Both the position numbers and the translations under genes were made by a program. A stretch of DNA of 47,545 nt from assembly GCA_903946925.1 (NCBI GenBank), contig CAJAXK010000051.1, forward strand, positions 1 through 47,545. The letters run 5' to 3'. The notes beneath the pieces are model-generated. The model did no database searches. It saw nothing but the letters and a program-made list of their open reading frames with translations, and had not been told where the DNA came from. The first letter of the stretch is position 1. Every line of letters starts with the position of its first letter. Source of the DNA: an uncultured Bacteroidales bacterium (GTDB lineage: Bacteria > Bacteroidota > Bacteroidia > Bacteroidales > UBA4417). Shown here one piece after another: positions 1 through 10,418 of the stretch.

Positions 1-84
1 GATATCACTTTTGTTACCACAGCCAAAACTGACAAAGAATGTATGGCTTTGTTAAAAGAATTTGGATTACCATTTAAGAAATAA
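1..84 (+). CDS. rplE: 50S ribosomal protein L5 (uL5), C-terminal end only
   Basis: The first frame is open from base 1 and encodes 27 residues ending in GLPFKK before TAA. Position directly before rpsN in the spc gene order, and the L5-like ending ([11 protein letters not shown] near the end), identify it as the tail of uL5, which binds 5S rRNA in the large-subunit central protuberance. The start and most of the gene lie outside the window. The stop is 11 bases before the rpsN start, so co-transcription is expected. Confidence 0.85.
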   Translation, partial: DITFVTTAKTDKECMALLKEFGLPFKK

Positions 85-95
85 CATATATTGAC

Positions 96-365
96 ATGGC
101 AAAAGAATCGTTAAAAGCTAGGGAAGTAAAAAGGCAGAAATTGGTAGATAAATATGCTGCCAAGCGTGCTGCACTCAAAGCTGCCGGGGATAATGTAGGA
201 TTACAAAAATTACCTTTAAACTCAAATCCTATACGTTTGCACAACCGTTGCAAAATTACCGGAAGGCCAAAAGGATATATGAGGCAGTTTGGTGTTTCAC
301 GTATCAACTTCCGTTTCATGGCTCTCGATGGATTGATTCCAGGAGTTAAAAAAGCCAGTTGGTAA
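96..365 (+). CDS. rpsN: 30S ribosomal protein S14 (uS14), zinc-free long form
   Basis: This 89-residue protein binds 16S rRNA in the 30S head. The C-terminal signature ([22 protein letters not shown], then [18 protein letters not shown]) is typical of uS14. It is the longer form of about 89-100 residues, and it lacks the paired CxxC motifs of the short zinc-binding form; only one Cys is visible, at the HNRC position. It lies between rplE and rpsH as in the standard spc operon. The spacer before the start contains no Shine-Dalgarno sequence, as usual in Bacteroidetes. Confidence 0.97.
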   Translation: MAKESLKAREVKRQKLVDKYAAKRAALKAAGDNVGLQKLPLNSNPIRLHNRCKITGRPKGYMRQFGVSRINFRFMALDGLIPGVKKASW

Positions 366-400
366 AATATCACAGAAACAATTAATTACAAGATACAACA

Positions 401-799
401 ATGATCACAGATCCGATTGCAGATTATCTTACAAGAATAAGGAATGCCGTGATGGCCAACCATAGGGTTGTTGAAATTCCTGCATCTAATCTCAAGAAGG
501 AGATAACCAAAATCCTCTTCGACCAGGGATTTATCCTCAACTTCAAATTTGAAGATGAAACTAAACCTGGTGTTATTAAGATCGCACTCAAGTATCACCC
601 TGTTACCAAACAATCGGCCATTACGCAGATTGAAAGGGTAAGCAAACCTGGTTTACGCCGTTATGTTGGTAAGGACAGCCTTCCAAGGGTACTTAATGGA
701 CTGGGTATTGCCATAGTTTCGACCTCGCAAGGGTTGATGACCGATAAAGATGCTAAAAAGCAAAATGTTGGTGGCGAAGTAATTTGTTACGTTAGTTAA
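401..799 (+). CDS. rpsH: 30S ribosomal protein S8 (uS8)
   Basis: A 132-residue primary 16S rRNA-binding protein of the 30S platform. The N-terminus ([16 protein letters not shown]) and the C-terminal block ([32 protein letters not shown]) are the two conserved ends of uS8, and the length is normal. In E. coli S8 is the translational repressor of the spc operon; no operator-like hairpin was recognised here. The start ATG follows an A/C-rich leader without a Shine-Dalgarno sequence. The gene is followed 18 bases later by rplF, which does have one. Confidence 0.97.
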   Translation: MITDPIADYLTRIRNAVMANHRVVEIPASNLKKEITKILFDQGFILNFKFEDETKPGVIKIALKYHPVTKQSAITQIERVSKPGLRRYVGKDSLPRVLNGLGIAIVSTSQGLMTDKDAKKQNVGGEVICYVS

Positions 800-803
800 T
801 AAA

Positions 804-809
804 AGGAGG
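804..809 (+). promoter_or_regulatory. Strong Shine-Dalgarno sequence of rplF
   Basis: AGGAGG sits 8 bases before the rplF ATG, in the run AAAAGGAGGATAAAAGA. None of the other starts in this operon shows a comparable match; most have A/T-rich leaders. In Flavobacterium johnsoniae the 3' end of 16S rRNA is reported to be sequestered on the ribosome, so Shine-Dalgarno pairing is normally unused. A perfect site is therefore notable, and it may mark a regulated start. Confidence 0.75.
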
Positions 810-817
810 ATAAAAGA

Positions 818-1375
818 ATGTCGAGAATTGGAAAATTGCCGATTACGATTCCTTCCGGAGTTACAATCACAGTGTCAGAAAAAAACCTTGTTACAGTTAA
901 AGGTGGCAAAGGTGAATTGAAACAACAAGTGGACCCGGATATTACTATAAGAATTGAGAATAATCAGATGCACGTAGAACGCCCCACTGATCAGCAGAGG
1001 CATAGGGCAATGCATGGGCTTTATCGCTCACTTCTTTTCAATATGGTAACAGGAGTTAGCGAAGGCTTTACTGTAAAACAAGAACTTGTAGGTGTGGGTT
1101 ATAAAGCGGTTGCCACTGGGCAAACCCTTGAACTGGCCTTAGGATATTCGCATAACTTTTTCTTTGAACTTCCTGCTGAAATACAGGTTAGTGCATTGAC
1201 TGAAAGAGGTAAGAATCCCATTATTACAATGGTTTCGCACGATAAACAACTTATTGGTCAGGTGGCAGCCAAAATAAGGTCGCTGCGCAAACCTGAACCA
1301 TACAAAGGTAAAGGTATCAAGTTTGTTGGCGAATTACTGAAACGCAAAGCTGGTAAATCAGCATCTGATAAATAA
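818..1375 (+). CDS. rplF: 50S ribosomal protein L6 (uL6)
   Basis: A 185-residue large-subunit protein near the factor-binding site. It has the two repeated alpha/beta domains of L6: the N-terminus MSRIGKLPITIPSGV and the C-terminal block RSLRKPEPYKGKGIKFVGE are diagnostic. The length matches bacterial L6, with a short basic tail (LLKRKAGKSASDK). It lies between rpsH and rplR as in other bacteria. It is the only gene of the operon here with a perfect AGGAGG at optimal spacing, so its start is secure. Confidence 0.98.
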   Translation: MSRIGKLPITIPSGVTITVSEKNLVTVKGGKGELKQQVDPDITIRIENNQMHVERPTDQQRHRAMHGLYRSLLFNMVTGVSEGFTVKQELVGVGYKAVATGQTLELALGYSHNFFFELPAEIQVSALTERGKNPIITMVSHDKQLIGQVAAKIRSLRKPEPYKGKGIKFVGELLKRKAGKSASDK

Positions 1376-1405
1376 TCATTGAGAACAGCATAATACTTTC
1401 AATCG

Positions 1406-1768
1406 ATGTCATTTAAAGTAGATAAAGAATACAGGAGACTGAAAATCAAGCAACGCGTGCGTAAAGTCATTACTGGCTCAGGTGAACGCCCACGAATGAC
1501 AGTTTTCCGCAGCAATAAAGATATTTATGTCCAATTGATCGATGATCAGTCAGGCACAACATTGGTAGCTGCATCATCCCGCGTTAAAGGTATTGCGGAT
1601 CAAAAAATTACCAAAAGCGAGAAGGCCAAGCTTGTTGGAAAACTTATTGCAGAACGCGCTCTTGAGAGTGGTATTCTGGCTGTGGTTTTCGACCGTAACG
1701 GTTATCTTTATCATGGTAGGGTAAAAGCTTTGGCTGATTCAGCCAGGGAAGGTGGCATCAAATTTTAA
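1406..1768 (+). CDS. rplR: 50S ribosomal protein L18 (uL18)
   Basis: A 120-residue protein that with L5 binds 5S rRNA. The segment [20 protein letters not shown] and the C-terminal [23 protein letters not shown] are hallmark L18 sequences, and the basic N-terminal tail is present. The length is normal. It sits 30 bases after rplF and 8 bases before rpsE. No Shine-Dalgarno sequence precedes its ATG. Confidence 0.97.
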   Translation: MSFKVDKEYRRLKIKQRVRKVITGSGERPRMTVFRSNKDIYVQLIDDQSGTTLVAASSRVKGIADQKITKSEKAKLVGKLIAERALESGILAVVFDRNGYLYHGRVKALADSAREGGIKF

Positions 1769-1776
1769 TTACAGCT

Positions 1777-2295
1777 ATGGCAAACGTAAATACAAATAGG
1801 GTAAAATCGAGCGATACCGAATTGAAAGACAGGCTCGTCGCCATTCAGCGCGTTACTAAGGTTACCAAAGGCGGTCGTACATTCACTTTCTCAGCAATTG
1901 TTGTTGTTGGAAATGAAAATGGGATTGTTGGTCACGGTCTTGGTAAAGCAAAAGAAGTTCAGGCTGCAATTGCAAAAGGAATTGAAGACGCCAAGAAAAA
2001 TTTGGTTCGTGTTCCCGTCCTTAAAGGCACTATACCTCACGAACAATTAGGGAAATATGGTGGTGCACTGGTTTTTATGAAACCTGCAACAAGTGGTACA
2101 GGCGTTATTGCCGGTGGTGCAATGCGTGCAGTACTCGAAAGCGTTGGTGTTAAGGATGTACTTGCCAAATCTAAAGGCTCTTCAAACCCTCACAGTGTTG
2201 TTAAAGCTACCATCGAAGGTTTGTGCCAACTTAGGGACGCTCATTCTGTAGCTCAACTCCGTGGAGTAAGCATGGATAAAGTATTTAATGGTTAA
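1777..2295 (+). CDS. rpsE: 30S ribosomal protein S5 (uS5)
   Basis: A 172-residue 30S protein that acts in decoding accuracy and mRNA unwinding at the entry channel. The double-stranded-RNA-binding N-domain ([20 protein letters not shown], then [18 protein letters not shown]) and the C-domain ([29 protein letters not shown]) are both intact. It is slightly longer than the E. coli protein because of an N-terminal extension ([15 protein letters not shown]), as is usual in this phylum. It is tightly packed between rplR and rpmD. Confidence 0.98.
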   Translation: MANVNTNRVKSSDTELKDRLVAIQRVTKVTKGGRTFTFSAIVVVGNENGIVGHGLGKAKEVQAAIAKGIEDAKKNLVRVPVLKGTIPHEQLGKYGGALVFMKPATSGTGVIAGGAMRAVLESVGVKDVLAKSKGSSNPHSVVKATIEGLCQLRDAHSVAQLRGVSMDKVFNG

Positions 2296-2312
2296 CCACT
2301 AATTTATTAGCG

Positions 2313-2492
2313 ATGAAAAACGTAAGAGTAACACAGATAAAAAGTGGTATCAAGCAACCTGAGAGGCAAAAACGCACATTGCGTGCCTTAGGCATTACAA
2401 AAATGAACCGTCCGGTTGATCATGTTGCTACCCCTCAAATTGAAGGAATGATCAGGGCAATCAGCCATTTATTAAAAGTGGAAGAAATTTAA
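2313..2492 (+). CDS. rpmD: 50S ribosomal protein L30 (uL30)
   Basis: This 59-residue ORF encodes a short L30, reading [19 protein letters not shown] and continuing with [17 protein letters not shown], the family's conserved core. Length and place between rpsE and rplO are exactly as expected. L30 is a small protein of the 50S surface. The start ATG is 17 bases after the rpsE stop; no alternative start fits better. Confidence 0.95.
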   Translation: MKNVRVTQIKSGIKQPERQKRTLRALGITKMNRPVDHVATPQIEGMIRAISHLLKVEEI

Positions 2493-2520
2493 TTGTAAAT
2501 CCTTTATAGACAAATATAAC

Positions 2521-2967
2521 ATGGATCTAAGTAATTTAAAGCCAGCAGAAGGCGCTACAAAAAGTGAAAAGCGAATTGGTCGTGGTCAAGGTTCCGGTCG
2601 TGGTGGTACATCAACACGCGGACACAAAGGGGCCAAATCCCGTTCTGGTTACAAGCGCCGCCGTGGCTTCGAAGGAGGTCAAATGCCTTTGTATCGTCGC
2701 GTACCAAAAGGAGGCTTCAAAAACATTAACAGGGTTGAATACACCGGCTTAAATATTGATGTATTGCAAAAACTTGCCGATTCAAGAAACTTGTTCGTAA
2801 TAACACCTGAAATTTTGAAGGAAAACGGACTTCTTGGAAAGAATGACCTTCTCAAAGTTTTGGGTCGTGGCAAATTGACCGCAAAATTAGAAGTAACAGC
2901 CGATGCTTTTTCAACAAAAGCTATTGAGGCAATTGAATCAGTTGGTGGAACTGTTATTAAACTCTGA
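2521..2967 (+). CDS. rplO: 50S ribosomal protein L15 (uL15)
   Basis: A 148-residue early-assembly protein of the 50S subunit. The glycine/arginine-rich N-terminal half ([20 protein letters not shown], then [18 protein letters not shown]) is unmistakable, followed by the globular C-domain ending in [14 protein letters not shown]. The length is normal. It immediately precedes secY (5-base gap), the usual translational neighbour of L15 in bacteria. Confidence 0.98.
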   Translation: MDLSNLKPAEGATKSEKRIGRGQGSGRGGTSTRGHKGAKSRSGYKRRRGFEGGQMPLYRRVPKGGFKNINRVEYTGLNIDVLQKLADSRNLFVITPEILKENGLLGKNDLLKVLGRGKLTAKLEVTADAFSTKAIEAIESVGGTVIKL

Positions 2968-2972
2968 ACTTA

Positions 2973-4334
2973 ATGAAACGCTTCATTCAGACACTAAAGA
3001 ACATTTATAAAATCGATGAGCTTCGTAATAGGATAGGCTACACTTTAGGGCTTATCCTTATTTACAGGTTCGGATCGTATGTTACTATTCCTGGTGTTGA
3101 TCCCCAGCAATTGATGGCATTGAAAAACCAATCATCATCAGGACTTTTGGGCTTGCTTAATATGTTCTCTGGTGGTGCTTTCAGCAATGCCTCAATTTTC
3201 GCCTTGGGTATTATGCCTTATATTTCAGCTTCTATCGTAATTCAGTTGCTGGGGATGGCAATTCCTTATTTCCAGAAACTTCAGAAAGAAGGTGAAAGTG
3301 GACGTAAGAAAATTAACCAGATCACACGTTACCTGACCGTTTTGATTACCGCATTACAGGCTCCAGGTTACATTACCAATTTGATTTCGCAATTACCTGC
3401 TCAGGCTATTACACCGTTTGATCCTAACGTTACTACACCCTCGCTTTTCTTTTGGATTACTTCAATAGTAGTTTTAGTTGCGGGTACTATGTTTGTAATG
3501 TGGTTGGGTGAAAAAATCACCGACAAAGGTTTAGGAAACGGTATCTCATTGATAATCATGGTGGGAATTATCGCACGCCTTCCTTTTGCACTTTTCAGCG
3601 AGTTTCTTGCACGTATGGAGCAGAAAGGTGGTGGTCTAGTTCTGTTTATTGTTGAAATTGCAGTTCTGGTATTGGTAGTTTTACTGTGTATCCTGTTAGT
3701 TCAAGGAACTCGGAAAATTCCGGTACAATACGCCAAAAGAGTAGTTGGTAACAAACAATATGGTGGGGTAAGGCAGTATATACCCTTAAAGGTAAACGCC
3801 GCTGGAGTTATGCCAATCATTTTTGCACAAGCCATTATGTTTTTGCCTCTTACAATTGCAGGCTTTGCAAGTAGTGAAAATTTGCAGGGATTTGCATCAG
3901 CCTTCACTAATATTGATGGATTTTGGTACAACTTTACATACGCCTTGTTGATTGTTGTTTTTACTTATTTTTACACTGCCATTACGGTTAATCCAAACCA
4001 AATGGCTGAAGATATGAAAAAGAACAATGGTTTCATTCCTGGTGTAAAACCTGGTAAAAAGACAGCAGATTTCATTGATTCTGTAATGTCGAAAATAACA
4101 TTCCCTGGTTCCTTATTTCTTGCGCTTGTTGCCATAATGCCAGCACTTGTTAAAATGGGTGGTGTTAGTTCACAATTTGCACAGTTTTATGGTGGAACTT
4201 CACTTTTGATTTTAGTTGGTGTTGTTTTGGATACCCTACAACAAATTGAAAGCCATCTGTTAATGCGCCACTACGAAGGATTGACAAAATCAGGTCGCAT
4301 AAAAGGCCGTAATGCCGCCGGAGCAGGCTTTTAA
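2973..4334 (+). CDS. secY: Preprotein translocase subunit SecY
   Basis: A 453-residue, multi-spanning channel subunit of the Sec translocon in the inner membrane. Ten hydrophobic segments can be followed, beginning near residue 20 (IGYTLGLILIYRFGSYVTIPGVD), and the plug/TM2 region (LLGLLNMFSGGAFSNASIFALGI) is well conserved. The cytoplasmic loops that contact ribosome and SecA (PVQYAKRVVG; NPNQMAEDMKKNNGFIPG) are present. The C-terminus ends in GRIKGRNAAGAGF. Co-transcription with ribosomal genes is the normal arrangement. Confidence 0.98.
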   Translation: MKRFIQTLKNIYKIDELRNRIGYTLGLILIYRFGSYVTIPGVDPQQLMALKNQSSSGLLGLLNMFSGGAFSNASIFALGIMPYISASIVIQLLGMAIPYFQKLQKEGESGRKKINQITRYLTVLITALQAPGYITNLISQLPAQAITPFDPNVTTPSLFFWITSIVVLVAGTMFVMWLGEKITDKGLGNGISLIIMVGIIARLPFALFSEFLARMEQKGGGLVLFIVEIAVLVLVVLLCILLVQGTRKIPVQYAKRVVGNKQYGGVRQYIPLKVNAAGVMPIIFAQAIMFLPLTIAGFASSENLQGFASAFTNIDGFWYNFTYALLIVVFTYFYTAITVNPNQMAEDMKKNNGFIPGVKPGKKTADFIDSVMSKITFPGSLFLALVAIMPALVKMGGVSSQFAQFYGGTSLLILVGVVLDTLQQIESHLLMRHYEGLTKSGRIKGRNAAGAGF

Positions 4335-4352
4335 TCTGCCTCAAATCAGATT

Positions 4353-5144
4353 ATGGCTCTAATAAAAACAGATATTGAAATAGAAAAAATACGTACCAGT
4401 TCTTTACTTGTTGGGAAAACAATAGCTGAAGTAGCCAAGCATATACGGCCTGGTGTTACAACCGCTCATCTTGATAAAATCGCAGACGAGTTTATCCACG
4501 ACCATAAAGCTAAACCTGCTTTTAAAGGGTATCACGGATTTCCATCCACACTGTGTATATCAGTAAATGAAGTTGTTGTACATGGGATTCCTGGAAACAG
4601 GGAGTTGAAAGAAGGGGATTTGGTTTCTATTGACTGTGGTACAGTAATAGATGGCTACTTTGGGGATTCTGCGTTTTCATTTGGATTGTTGCCTGTCGCC
4701 ATCGAAATAGAATTGCTGTTGCAACGCACACACAATTCGCTTTTGAAAGCAATTAAATCGATAACACCGGGTAAACGGGTTGGCGATATCGGCTTCGAGG
4801 TGCAATCTTATGTTGAAAGCTTTGGATATTCGGTTGTTCGAGATCTTGTTGGACATGGATTAGGAACAAGTTTGCATGAGAAGCCCGAAGTTCCAAATTA
4901 TGGAAAGCGAGGAACCGGTGCAAAACTGGAAGTAGGCATGGTAATTTGTATCGAACCAATGATAAATCTTGGAATGAGACAGGTTATGCAAGAGAAGGAT
5001 GGATGGACAATACGCACACTGGATAGGAAAGCTTCTGCACATTTTGAACATGCTATTGCAATAAGGAATCATGGGGCTGAAATTCTTTCCAGCTTCAAAG
5101 ACATAGAACAGGTTTCAAATCCTGATATAGTAATAATTAGGTAA
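4353..5144 (+). CDS. map: Type I methionine aminopeptidase
   Basis: A 263-residue cytoplasmic enzyme that removes the initiator methionine from nascent proteins. The metal ligands of the pita-bread fold can be placed: Asp in SIDCGTVIDGYFGDSAF (two Asp), His in GHGLGTSLHEKPEVPNY, Glu in ICIEPMIN and Glu in HFEHAIAI. The length fits type Ia MAPs without an N-terminal extension. It lies between secY and infA, an arrangement known from many bacteria, and its stop is only 3 bases before the infA ATG. Confidence 0.97.
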   Translation: MALIKTDIEIEKIRTSSLLVGKTIAEVAKHIRPGVTTAHLDKIADEFIHDHKAKPAFKGYHGFPSTLCISVNEVVVHGIPGNRELKEGDLVSIDCGTVIDGYFGDSAFSFGLLPVAIEIELLLQRTHNSLLKAIKSITPGKRVGDIGFEVQSYVESFGYSVVRDLVGHGLGTSLHEKPEVPNYGKRGTGAKLEVGMVICIEPMINLGMRQVMQEKDGWTIRTLDRKASAHFEHAIAIRNHGAEILSSFKDIEQVSNPDIVIIR

Positions 5145-5147
5145 TAA

Positions 5148-5366
5148 ATGGCGAAACAACTTGTAATTGAACAGGATGGTGTAGTGAAAGAATCACTTGG
5201 AAATGCGATGTTCCGGGTGGAACTGGAAAATGGTCACATGATTATTGCCCATATTTCAGGAAAAATGAGGATGCACTACATAAAAATCCTTGTTGGTGAT
5301 AGGGTTAAAATAGAAATGTCGCCGTATGATCTGACTAAAGGAAGGATTAACTTCCGTTACAAATAA
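5148..5366 (+). CDS. infA: Translation initiation factor IF-1
   Basis: A 72-residue OB-fold factor that occupies the 30S A site during initiation. The sequence follows the canonical pattern ([20 protein letters not shown], then [19 protein letters not shown] and the ending [12 protein letters not shown]). The length equals that of E. coli IF-1. The gene begins 3 bases after map and is followed by rpmJ, the standard order. Confidence 0.98.
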   Translation: MAKQLVIEQDGVVKESLGNAMFRVELENGHMIIAHISGKMRMHYIKILVGDRVKIEMSPYDLTKGRINFRYK

Positions 5367-5396
5367 AGAAAACCACATTTAGAAATAACTCAAGCA

Positions 5397-5513
5397 ATGA
5401 AAGTTAGAGCATCTGTAAAAAAAAGAACACCTGAATGCAAAATCGTGCGCAGGAAAGGGAGAATCTACGTCATCAATAAAAAGAATCCCAAGTACAAACA
5501 AAGGCAAGGTTAA
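5397..5513 (+). CDS. rpmJ: 50S ribosomal protein L36 (bL36), zinc-free form
   Basis: A 38-residue protein starting [20 protein letters not shown] and ending NPKYKQRQG. These are the diagnostic ends of bL36. The zinc-binding type has three Cys and one His; here only one Cys (PEC) remains, and the later Cys and His positions are Asn/Lys/Tyr, so it should not bind zinc. It lies in the expected slot between infA and rpsM. Confidence 0.96.
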   Translation: MKVRASVKKRTPECKIVRRKGRIYVINKKNPKYKQRQG

Positions 5514-5545
5514 TAATTGTGTAATCCCATAAGCTATTAATATAT

Positions 5546-5923
5546 ATGGCACGTATTGCTGGTATCGACTTACCAAAAAACAAAAGAGGAGAAATAGGCC
5601 TGACTTACATTTTCGGCATAGGCCGTAATTCAGCGCAAAGTATCCTGGACCAATGCGGTATCGACCGTAATAAAAAAGTTCAAGACTGGAGTGATGACGA
5701 ACAGAACAATATTCGTACCGTCATTAACGACAGTTTTAAAGTAGAGGGCGCACTTCGTTCGGAAGTACAGCTTAACATTAAACGATTGATGGACATCGGT
5801 TGTTACCGTGGGGTCCGTCACCGTTTAGGCCTTCCGCTACGTGGACAGAGTACAAAAAATAATGCCCGTACGCGTAAGGGTAGGAAAAAAACTGTTGCTA
5901 ATAAGAAAAAAGCAACCAAATAA
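5546..5923 (+). CDS. rpsM: 30S ribosomal protein S13 (uS13)
   Basis: A 125-residue protein of the 30S head that forms the inter-subunit bridge to L5. The N-terminus [20 protein letters not shown], the helix-two-turn-helix region around YIFGIGRN, and the basic tail [18 protein letters not shown] are diagnostic. The last residues ([12 protein letters not shown]) are the usual lysine-rich extension that contacts tRNA. It opens the alpha-operon part of the cluster. Confidence 0.98.
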   Translation: MARIAGIDLPKNKRGEIGLTYIFGIGRNSAQSILDQCGIDRNKKVQDWSDDEQNNIRTVINDSFKVEGALRSEVQLNIKRLMDIGCYRGVRHRLGLPLRGQSTKNNARTRKGRKKTVANKKKATK

Positions 5924-5953
5924 GTTAGCATTTAAAGTACAAATAGTTTTACT

Positions 5954-6343
5954 ATGGCAAAGACCACCAAAGTATCGAAGAAAAGAGTTGTTAAAGTTGA
6001 GGCTGTTGGAAGAGCTTATGTTTCGGCTTCGTTTAACAACATCATAATTTCGCTGACCAATAATGCCGGACAGGTTATTTCCTGGGCTTCGGCTGGAAAA
6101 ATGGGTTTCAGAGGCTCAAAAAAGAATACTCCTTATGCTGCTCAAATGGCAGCTACCGATTGTTCTAAAGTAGCTTATGACCTTGGTTTGCGGAAAGTGA
6201 AAGTTTTCGTTAAAGGTCCAGGATCAGGCAGGGAATCTGCAATCCGCACCCTTCACACCGCAGGTATTGAAGTTACCGAAATACAGGATACCACGCCATT
6301 GCCACACAACGGTTGTAGGCCTCCAAAACGTAGAAGGGTTTAA
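5954..6343 (+). CDS. rpsK: 30S ribosomal protein S11 (uS11)
   Basis: A 129-residue protein of the 30S platform near the mRNA exit. The conserved blocks [37 protein letters not shown] and the C-terminus [16 protein letters not shown] identify uS11. The N-terminal basic stretch ([17 protein letters not shown]) is slightly extended, as in other Bacteroidetes. Gene order rpsM-rpsK-rpsD-rpoA-rplQ is standard. Confidence 0.98.
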   Translation: MAKTTKVSKKRVVKVEAVGRAYVSASFNNIIISLTNNAGQVISWASAGKMGFRGSKKNTPYAAQMAATDCSKVAYDLGLRKVKVFVKGPGSGRESAIRTLHTAGIEVTEIQDTTPLPHNGCRPPKRRRV

Positions 6344-6406
6344 TTTTACCTGCTTCTTCGATATTAAAGAGTAAATAAGTTTAATAATTCATAATCAAAA
6401 GGCTTT

Positions 6407-7012
6407 ATGGCAAGATATATTGGTCCTAAGACAAGGATAGCCAGAAAATTCAAAGAACCTATCTTTGGGCCCGACAGTTCTTACGAAAAAAAGAACTATC
6501 CTCCAGGAATGCACGGACAAAATAGACGCCGGAAAAAACAATCCGAATACGGGGTTCAGTTGCAGGAAAAACAAAAAGCTAAATACACTTATGGTATTCT
6601 TGAAAAACAATTCAGGAACACATTTGAAAAGGCTACCCGCAAAAAAGGTGTTACAGGTGAAATACTGTTACAATTAATCGAAGCAAGGCTCGATAACGTG
6701 GTTTACCGTTTGGGTATTTCGCCAACTCGCGATGGTGCCCGTCAATTAGTGGGACATGGTCATATTACCGTGAACGGAAAAGTTTTAAATATCCCATCGT
6801 ACGAATGTTGCAAAGGTGATGTTGTAGCTGTTCGTGAGCGTTCGAAATCACTCGAAGTCATTCAGAATTCATTACAAGGACGCATAATGCGTTATTCATG
6901 GCTCGAATGGGACGGCGCCTTAATGACTGGTAAATTTGTCAATTTCCCTGAACGTGAAGAAATTCCTGAAAACATTAAGGAACAACTCATAGTGGAATTG
7001 TACTCGAAGTAA
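6407..7012 (+). CDS. rpsD: 30S ribosomal protein S4 (uS4)
   Basis: A 201-residue primary assembly protein of the 30S body, and in E. coli the repressor of the alpha operon. The N-terminal domain ([15 protein letters not shown], then [19 protein letters not shown]) lacks the zinc Cys cluster found in some homologues. The S4 RNA-binding domain follows ([20 protein letters not shown], then [17 protein letters not shown]). The length is normal. The ATG follows an A/T-rich leader with a weak AAAAGG. Confidence 0.98.
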   Translation: MARYIGPKTRIARKFKEPIFGPDSSYEKKNYPPGMHGQNRRRKKQSEYGVQLQEKQKAKYTYGILEKQFRNTFEKATRKKGVTGEILLQLIEARLDNVVYRLGISPTRDGARQLVGHGHITVNGKVLNIPSYECCKGDVVAVRERSKSLEVIQNSLQGRIMRYSWLEWDGALMTGKFVNFPEREEIPENIKEQLIVELYSK

Positions 7013-7049
7013 TTTTAATCTTGCATTTTTTTTTAAACAAAGGACTTTT

Positions 7050-8042
7050 ATGGCCATTTTAGCATTCCAGAAACCTGATAAGGTTATCATGATACAGGCT
7101 GATGAGTTTGAGGGAGTTTTCGAATTCCGCCCACTCGAACCTGGCTTCGGTATCACTATAGGTAATGCATTGCGCAGGATTTTGCTATCTTCACTTGAGG
7201 GGTTTGCTATCACCTCGTTGCGTATAGAAGGGGTAGAACATGAGTTCTCATCGGTAAAGGGAGTTGTTGAGGATATTACTGATGTAATCCTTAACCTTAA
7301 AAAGGTCAGGTTCCGGAAACAAATAGATGGGGAAGAAAGCGAAAAAATTAATTTTACTGTTACTGGCAAGGATACTTTTACCGCCGGGGATATTGAGAAA
7401 CACCTTTCATTGTTCCATGTATTGAATCCAAATGTGGTAATCTGCCACATGGAGCCTACAGTAAAATTAAATGTTGAGATTTGTATCAACAAAGGCAGGG
7501 GCTATGTTCCGGCCGAAGAAAATAAAATCTCAACGGCACATCTTGGAACCATTTTTATGGATTCAATACATACCCCAATTAAAAATGTAAAATTCAGCAT
7601 CGAAAATTACCGTGTTGAGCAAAAGACAGATTACGAGAAACTTGTTCTGGAAATCAAGTCGGATGGTTCAATACATCCAAAAGATGCTTTAAAGGAAGCT
7701 GCCCGGATACTTATACATCACTTCATGCTTTTCAGCGACGAAAAGATCACACTTGATATTGAGGAAAAAGCCGTTGCTGAAGAATTCGATGAAAACACAC
7801 TTCATATACGCCAGCTTCTGAAGACCAAATTGGTGGATATGGATCTTTCGGTACGCGCCCTGAATTGCCTGAAAGCTGCTGATGTTGAAACCCTTGGTGA
7901 ATTGGTAGCTTTTAATAAAAACGATTTATTGAAATTTCGCAATTTCGGTAAGAAATCGTTGACCGAACTCGAAGACTTGGTGAAAACGAAAGGGCTGGAA
8001 TTCGGTATGAATGTTGCGAAGTACAAATTAGATAAGGAATAA
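7050..8042 (+). CDS. rpoA: RNA polymerase alpha subunit
   Basis: A 330-residue subunit that nucleates RNA polymerase assembly and contacts UP elements and activators. The N-terminal dimerisation domain contains [20 protein letters not shown]; the linker follows around residues 235-250 ([12 protein letters not shown]); the C-terminal domain carries the two helix-hairpin-helix motifs ([20 protein letters not shown] and [19 protein letters not shown]). The length matches bacterial alpha. It lies between rpsD and rplQ and stops 5 bases before rplQ. Confidence 0.98.
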   Translation: MAILAFQKPDKVIMIQADEFEGVFEFRPLEPGFGITIGNALRRILLSSLEGFAITSLRIEGVEHEFSSVKGVVEDITDVILNLKKVRFRKQIDGEESEKINFTVTGKDTFTAGDIEKHLSLFHVLNPNVVICHMEPTVKLNVEICINKGRGYVPAEENKISTAHLGTIFMDSIHTPIKNVKFSIENYRVEQKTDYEKLVLEIKSDGSIHPKDALKEAARILIHHFMLFSDEKITLDIEEKAVAEEFDENTLHIRQLLKTKLVDMDLSVRALNCLKAADVETLGELVAFNKNDLLKFRNFGKKSLTELEDLVKTKGLEFGMNVAKYKLDKE

Positions 8043-8047
8043 GCGAA

Positions 8048-8572
8048 ATGAGACATCAGAAATCAATAAACCACCTGGGACGGACCAGTACCCATCGCAA
8101 AGCTATGCTGTCGAATATGGCTAGCTCGTTGATAAAACACAAAAGAATAAGTACTACTATAGCTAAAGCTAAAGCTTTGAGAGGTTATGTAGAACCATTG
8201 ATTACCAAAGCTAAAACAGATTCGACTCATTCGCGTCGGGTTGTATTCAGCTATTTGCAGGATAAAGATGCTGTTACAGAACTCTTCCGTGATGTATCTG
8301 TAAAAGTTGCTGATCGTCCCGGTGGATATGTTCGTATATTGAAAACAGGATTCAGGCTTGGTGATAATGCCGATATGTGCATAATCGAATTGGTGGACTA
8401 CAACGAAGCTTTGTTAACCGTTAAGGAATCAACAGCCAAGAAGGCTACACGCCGCCGCAAACCTGCTGCTAAAAAAGTTGGCGAAGCTACAGTTCCAGCA
8501 ACCAAAACCGCAGAAACCACGGCAAAAGAAGTTGAAGAAACTGAAACAAAAGAAGGCGAAGAAAAGGTTTAA
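8048..8572 (+). CDS. rplQ: 50S ribosomal protein L17 (bL17) with acidic-basic tail
   Basis: The core ([20 protein letters not shown], then [20 protein letters not shown] and [20 protein letters not shown]) is standard bL17, which lies near the peptide exit tunnel. At 174 residues it is about 45-50 residues longer than the E. coli protein. The extra part, roughly residues 125-174, is low-complexity, rich in Ala, Thr, Lys and Glu, and probably disordered; such tails are common in this phylum. It ends the ribosomal operon, about 110 bases before eno. Confidence 0.97.
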   Translation: MRHQKSINHLGRTSTHRKAMLSNMASSLIKHKRISTTIAKAKALRGYVEPLITKAKTDSTHSRRVVFSYLQDKDAVTELFRDVSVKVADRPGGYVRILKTGFRLGDNADMCIIELVDYNEALLTVKESTAKKATRRRKPAAKKVGEATVPATKTAETTAKEVEETETKEGEEKV

Positions 8573-8607
8573 TATAAAATAAAGTAAATGAATTGACTAA
8601 AGGATAA

Positions 8608-9972
<1,365 letters not shown>

Positions 9973-9995
9973 TTTGTGTTTATTATTTAAAAACA

Positions 9996-10021
9996 AAAGC
10001 CGGCATCACTGCCGGCTTTTT
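9996..10021 (+). terminator. Rho-independent terminator after eno
   Basis: AAAGCCGGC and GCCGGCTTT form a 9-bp stem around the 6-base loop ATCACT, followed by TTG. It lies 24 bases after the eno stop and would end the long ribosomal-eno transcription unit. Confidence 0.9.
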
Positions 10022-10142
10022 GCATAAATATGTATTTGATTGTATGTTAGTTAGATGTTTAATAGGAGCTTTTCATTAATCGAAAAATAAAATTTGGTGG
10101 CTTTCTCAAATGTTTATTTTGCGAATAGATTGAACTGAAATT

Positions 10143-10418
10143 CTACAGAAATGAAATGCGGGTACCTTGTTTCCCTTCATCCTCTTCTGAAAAATCAAAC
10201 AAGCTTAGCTGGTTGGTATTTACTTCATGGGAAATATGCAAAACGGGATGGACGTGGTTTTGTAAAAAATCCCTCAAAGCCTTACGGAAAACTTTATTTT
10301 CAGTAGTTTGGTTTTCCTTGCAGAATTGGCGAAGTCGTTTATTCTGTCCTTCCGGAATTTTCAGGTTCTTCTTATAGAACTTGATTTTACGAGGTTTCTT
10401 TTTCCCACGTTTTGGCAT
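10143..10418 (-). CDS. Small basic protein, ribbon-helix-helix-like
   Basis: A 91-residue protein with a very basic N-terminus (MPKRGKKKPRKIKFYKKNLK). The segment KIPEGQNKRLRQFCKENQ, followed by TTENKVFRKALRDFL, has the beta-strand plus two-helix pattern of CopG/Arc-type ribbon-helix-helix DNA-binding proteins. The tail is acidic (FDFSEEDEG). I do not recognise a named family. It stands alone, on the opposite strand to eno, with no partner gene that would make it an antitoxin. A nearly complementary ORF (10156-10377, plus strand) is judged a shadow because the minus-strand reading has the sensible domain pattern. Confidence 0.6.
   Translation of the reverse strand: MPKRGKKKPRKIKFYKKNLKIPEGQNKRLRQFCKENQTTENKVFRKALRDFLQNHVHPVLHISHEVNTNQLSLFDFSEEDEGKQGTRISFL

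Noticed and set aside
10156-10377. A plus-strand open frame opposite the small basic protein
   Set aside because: The minus-strand reading has an RHH-like pattern and a sensible start; the plus-strand translation has no family features.
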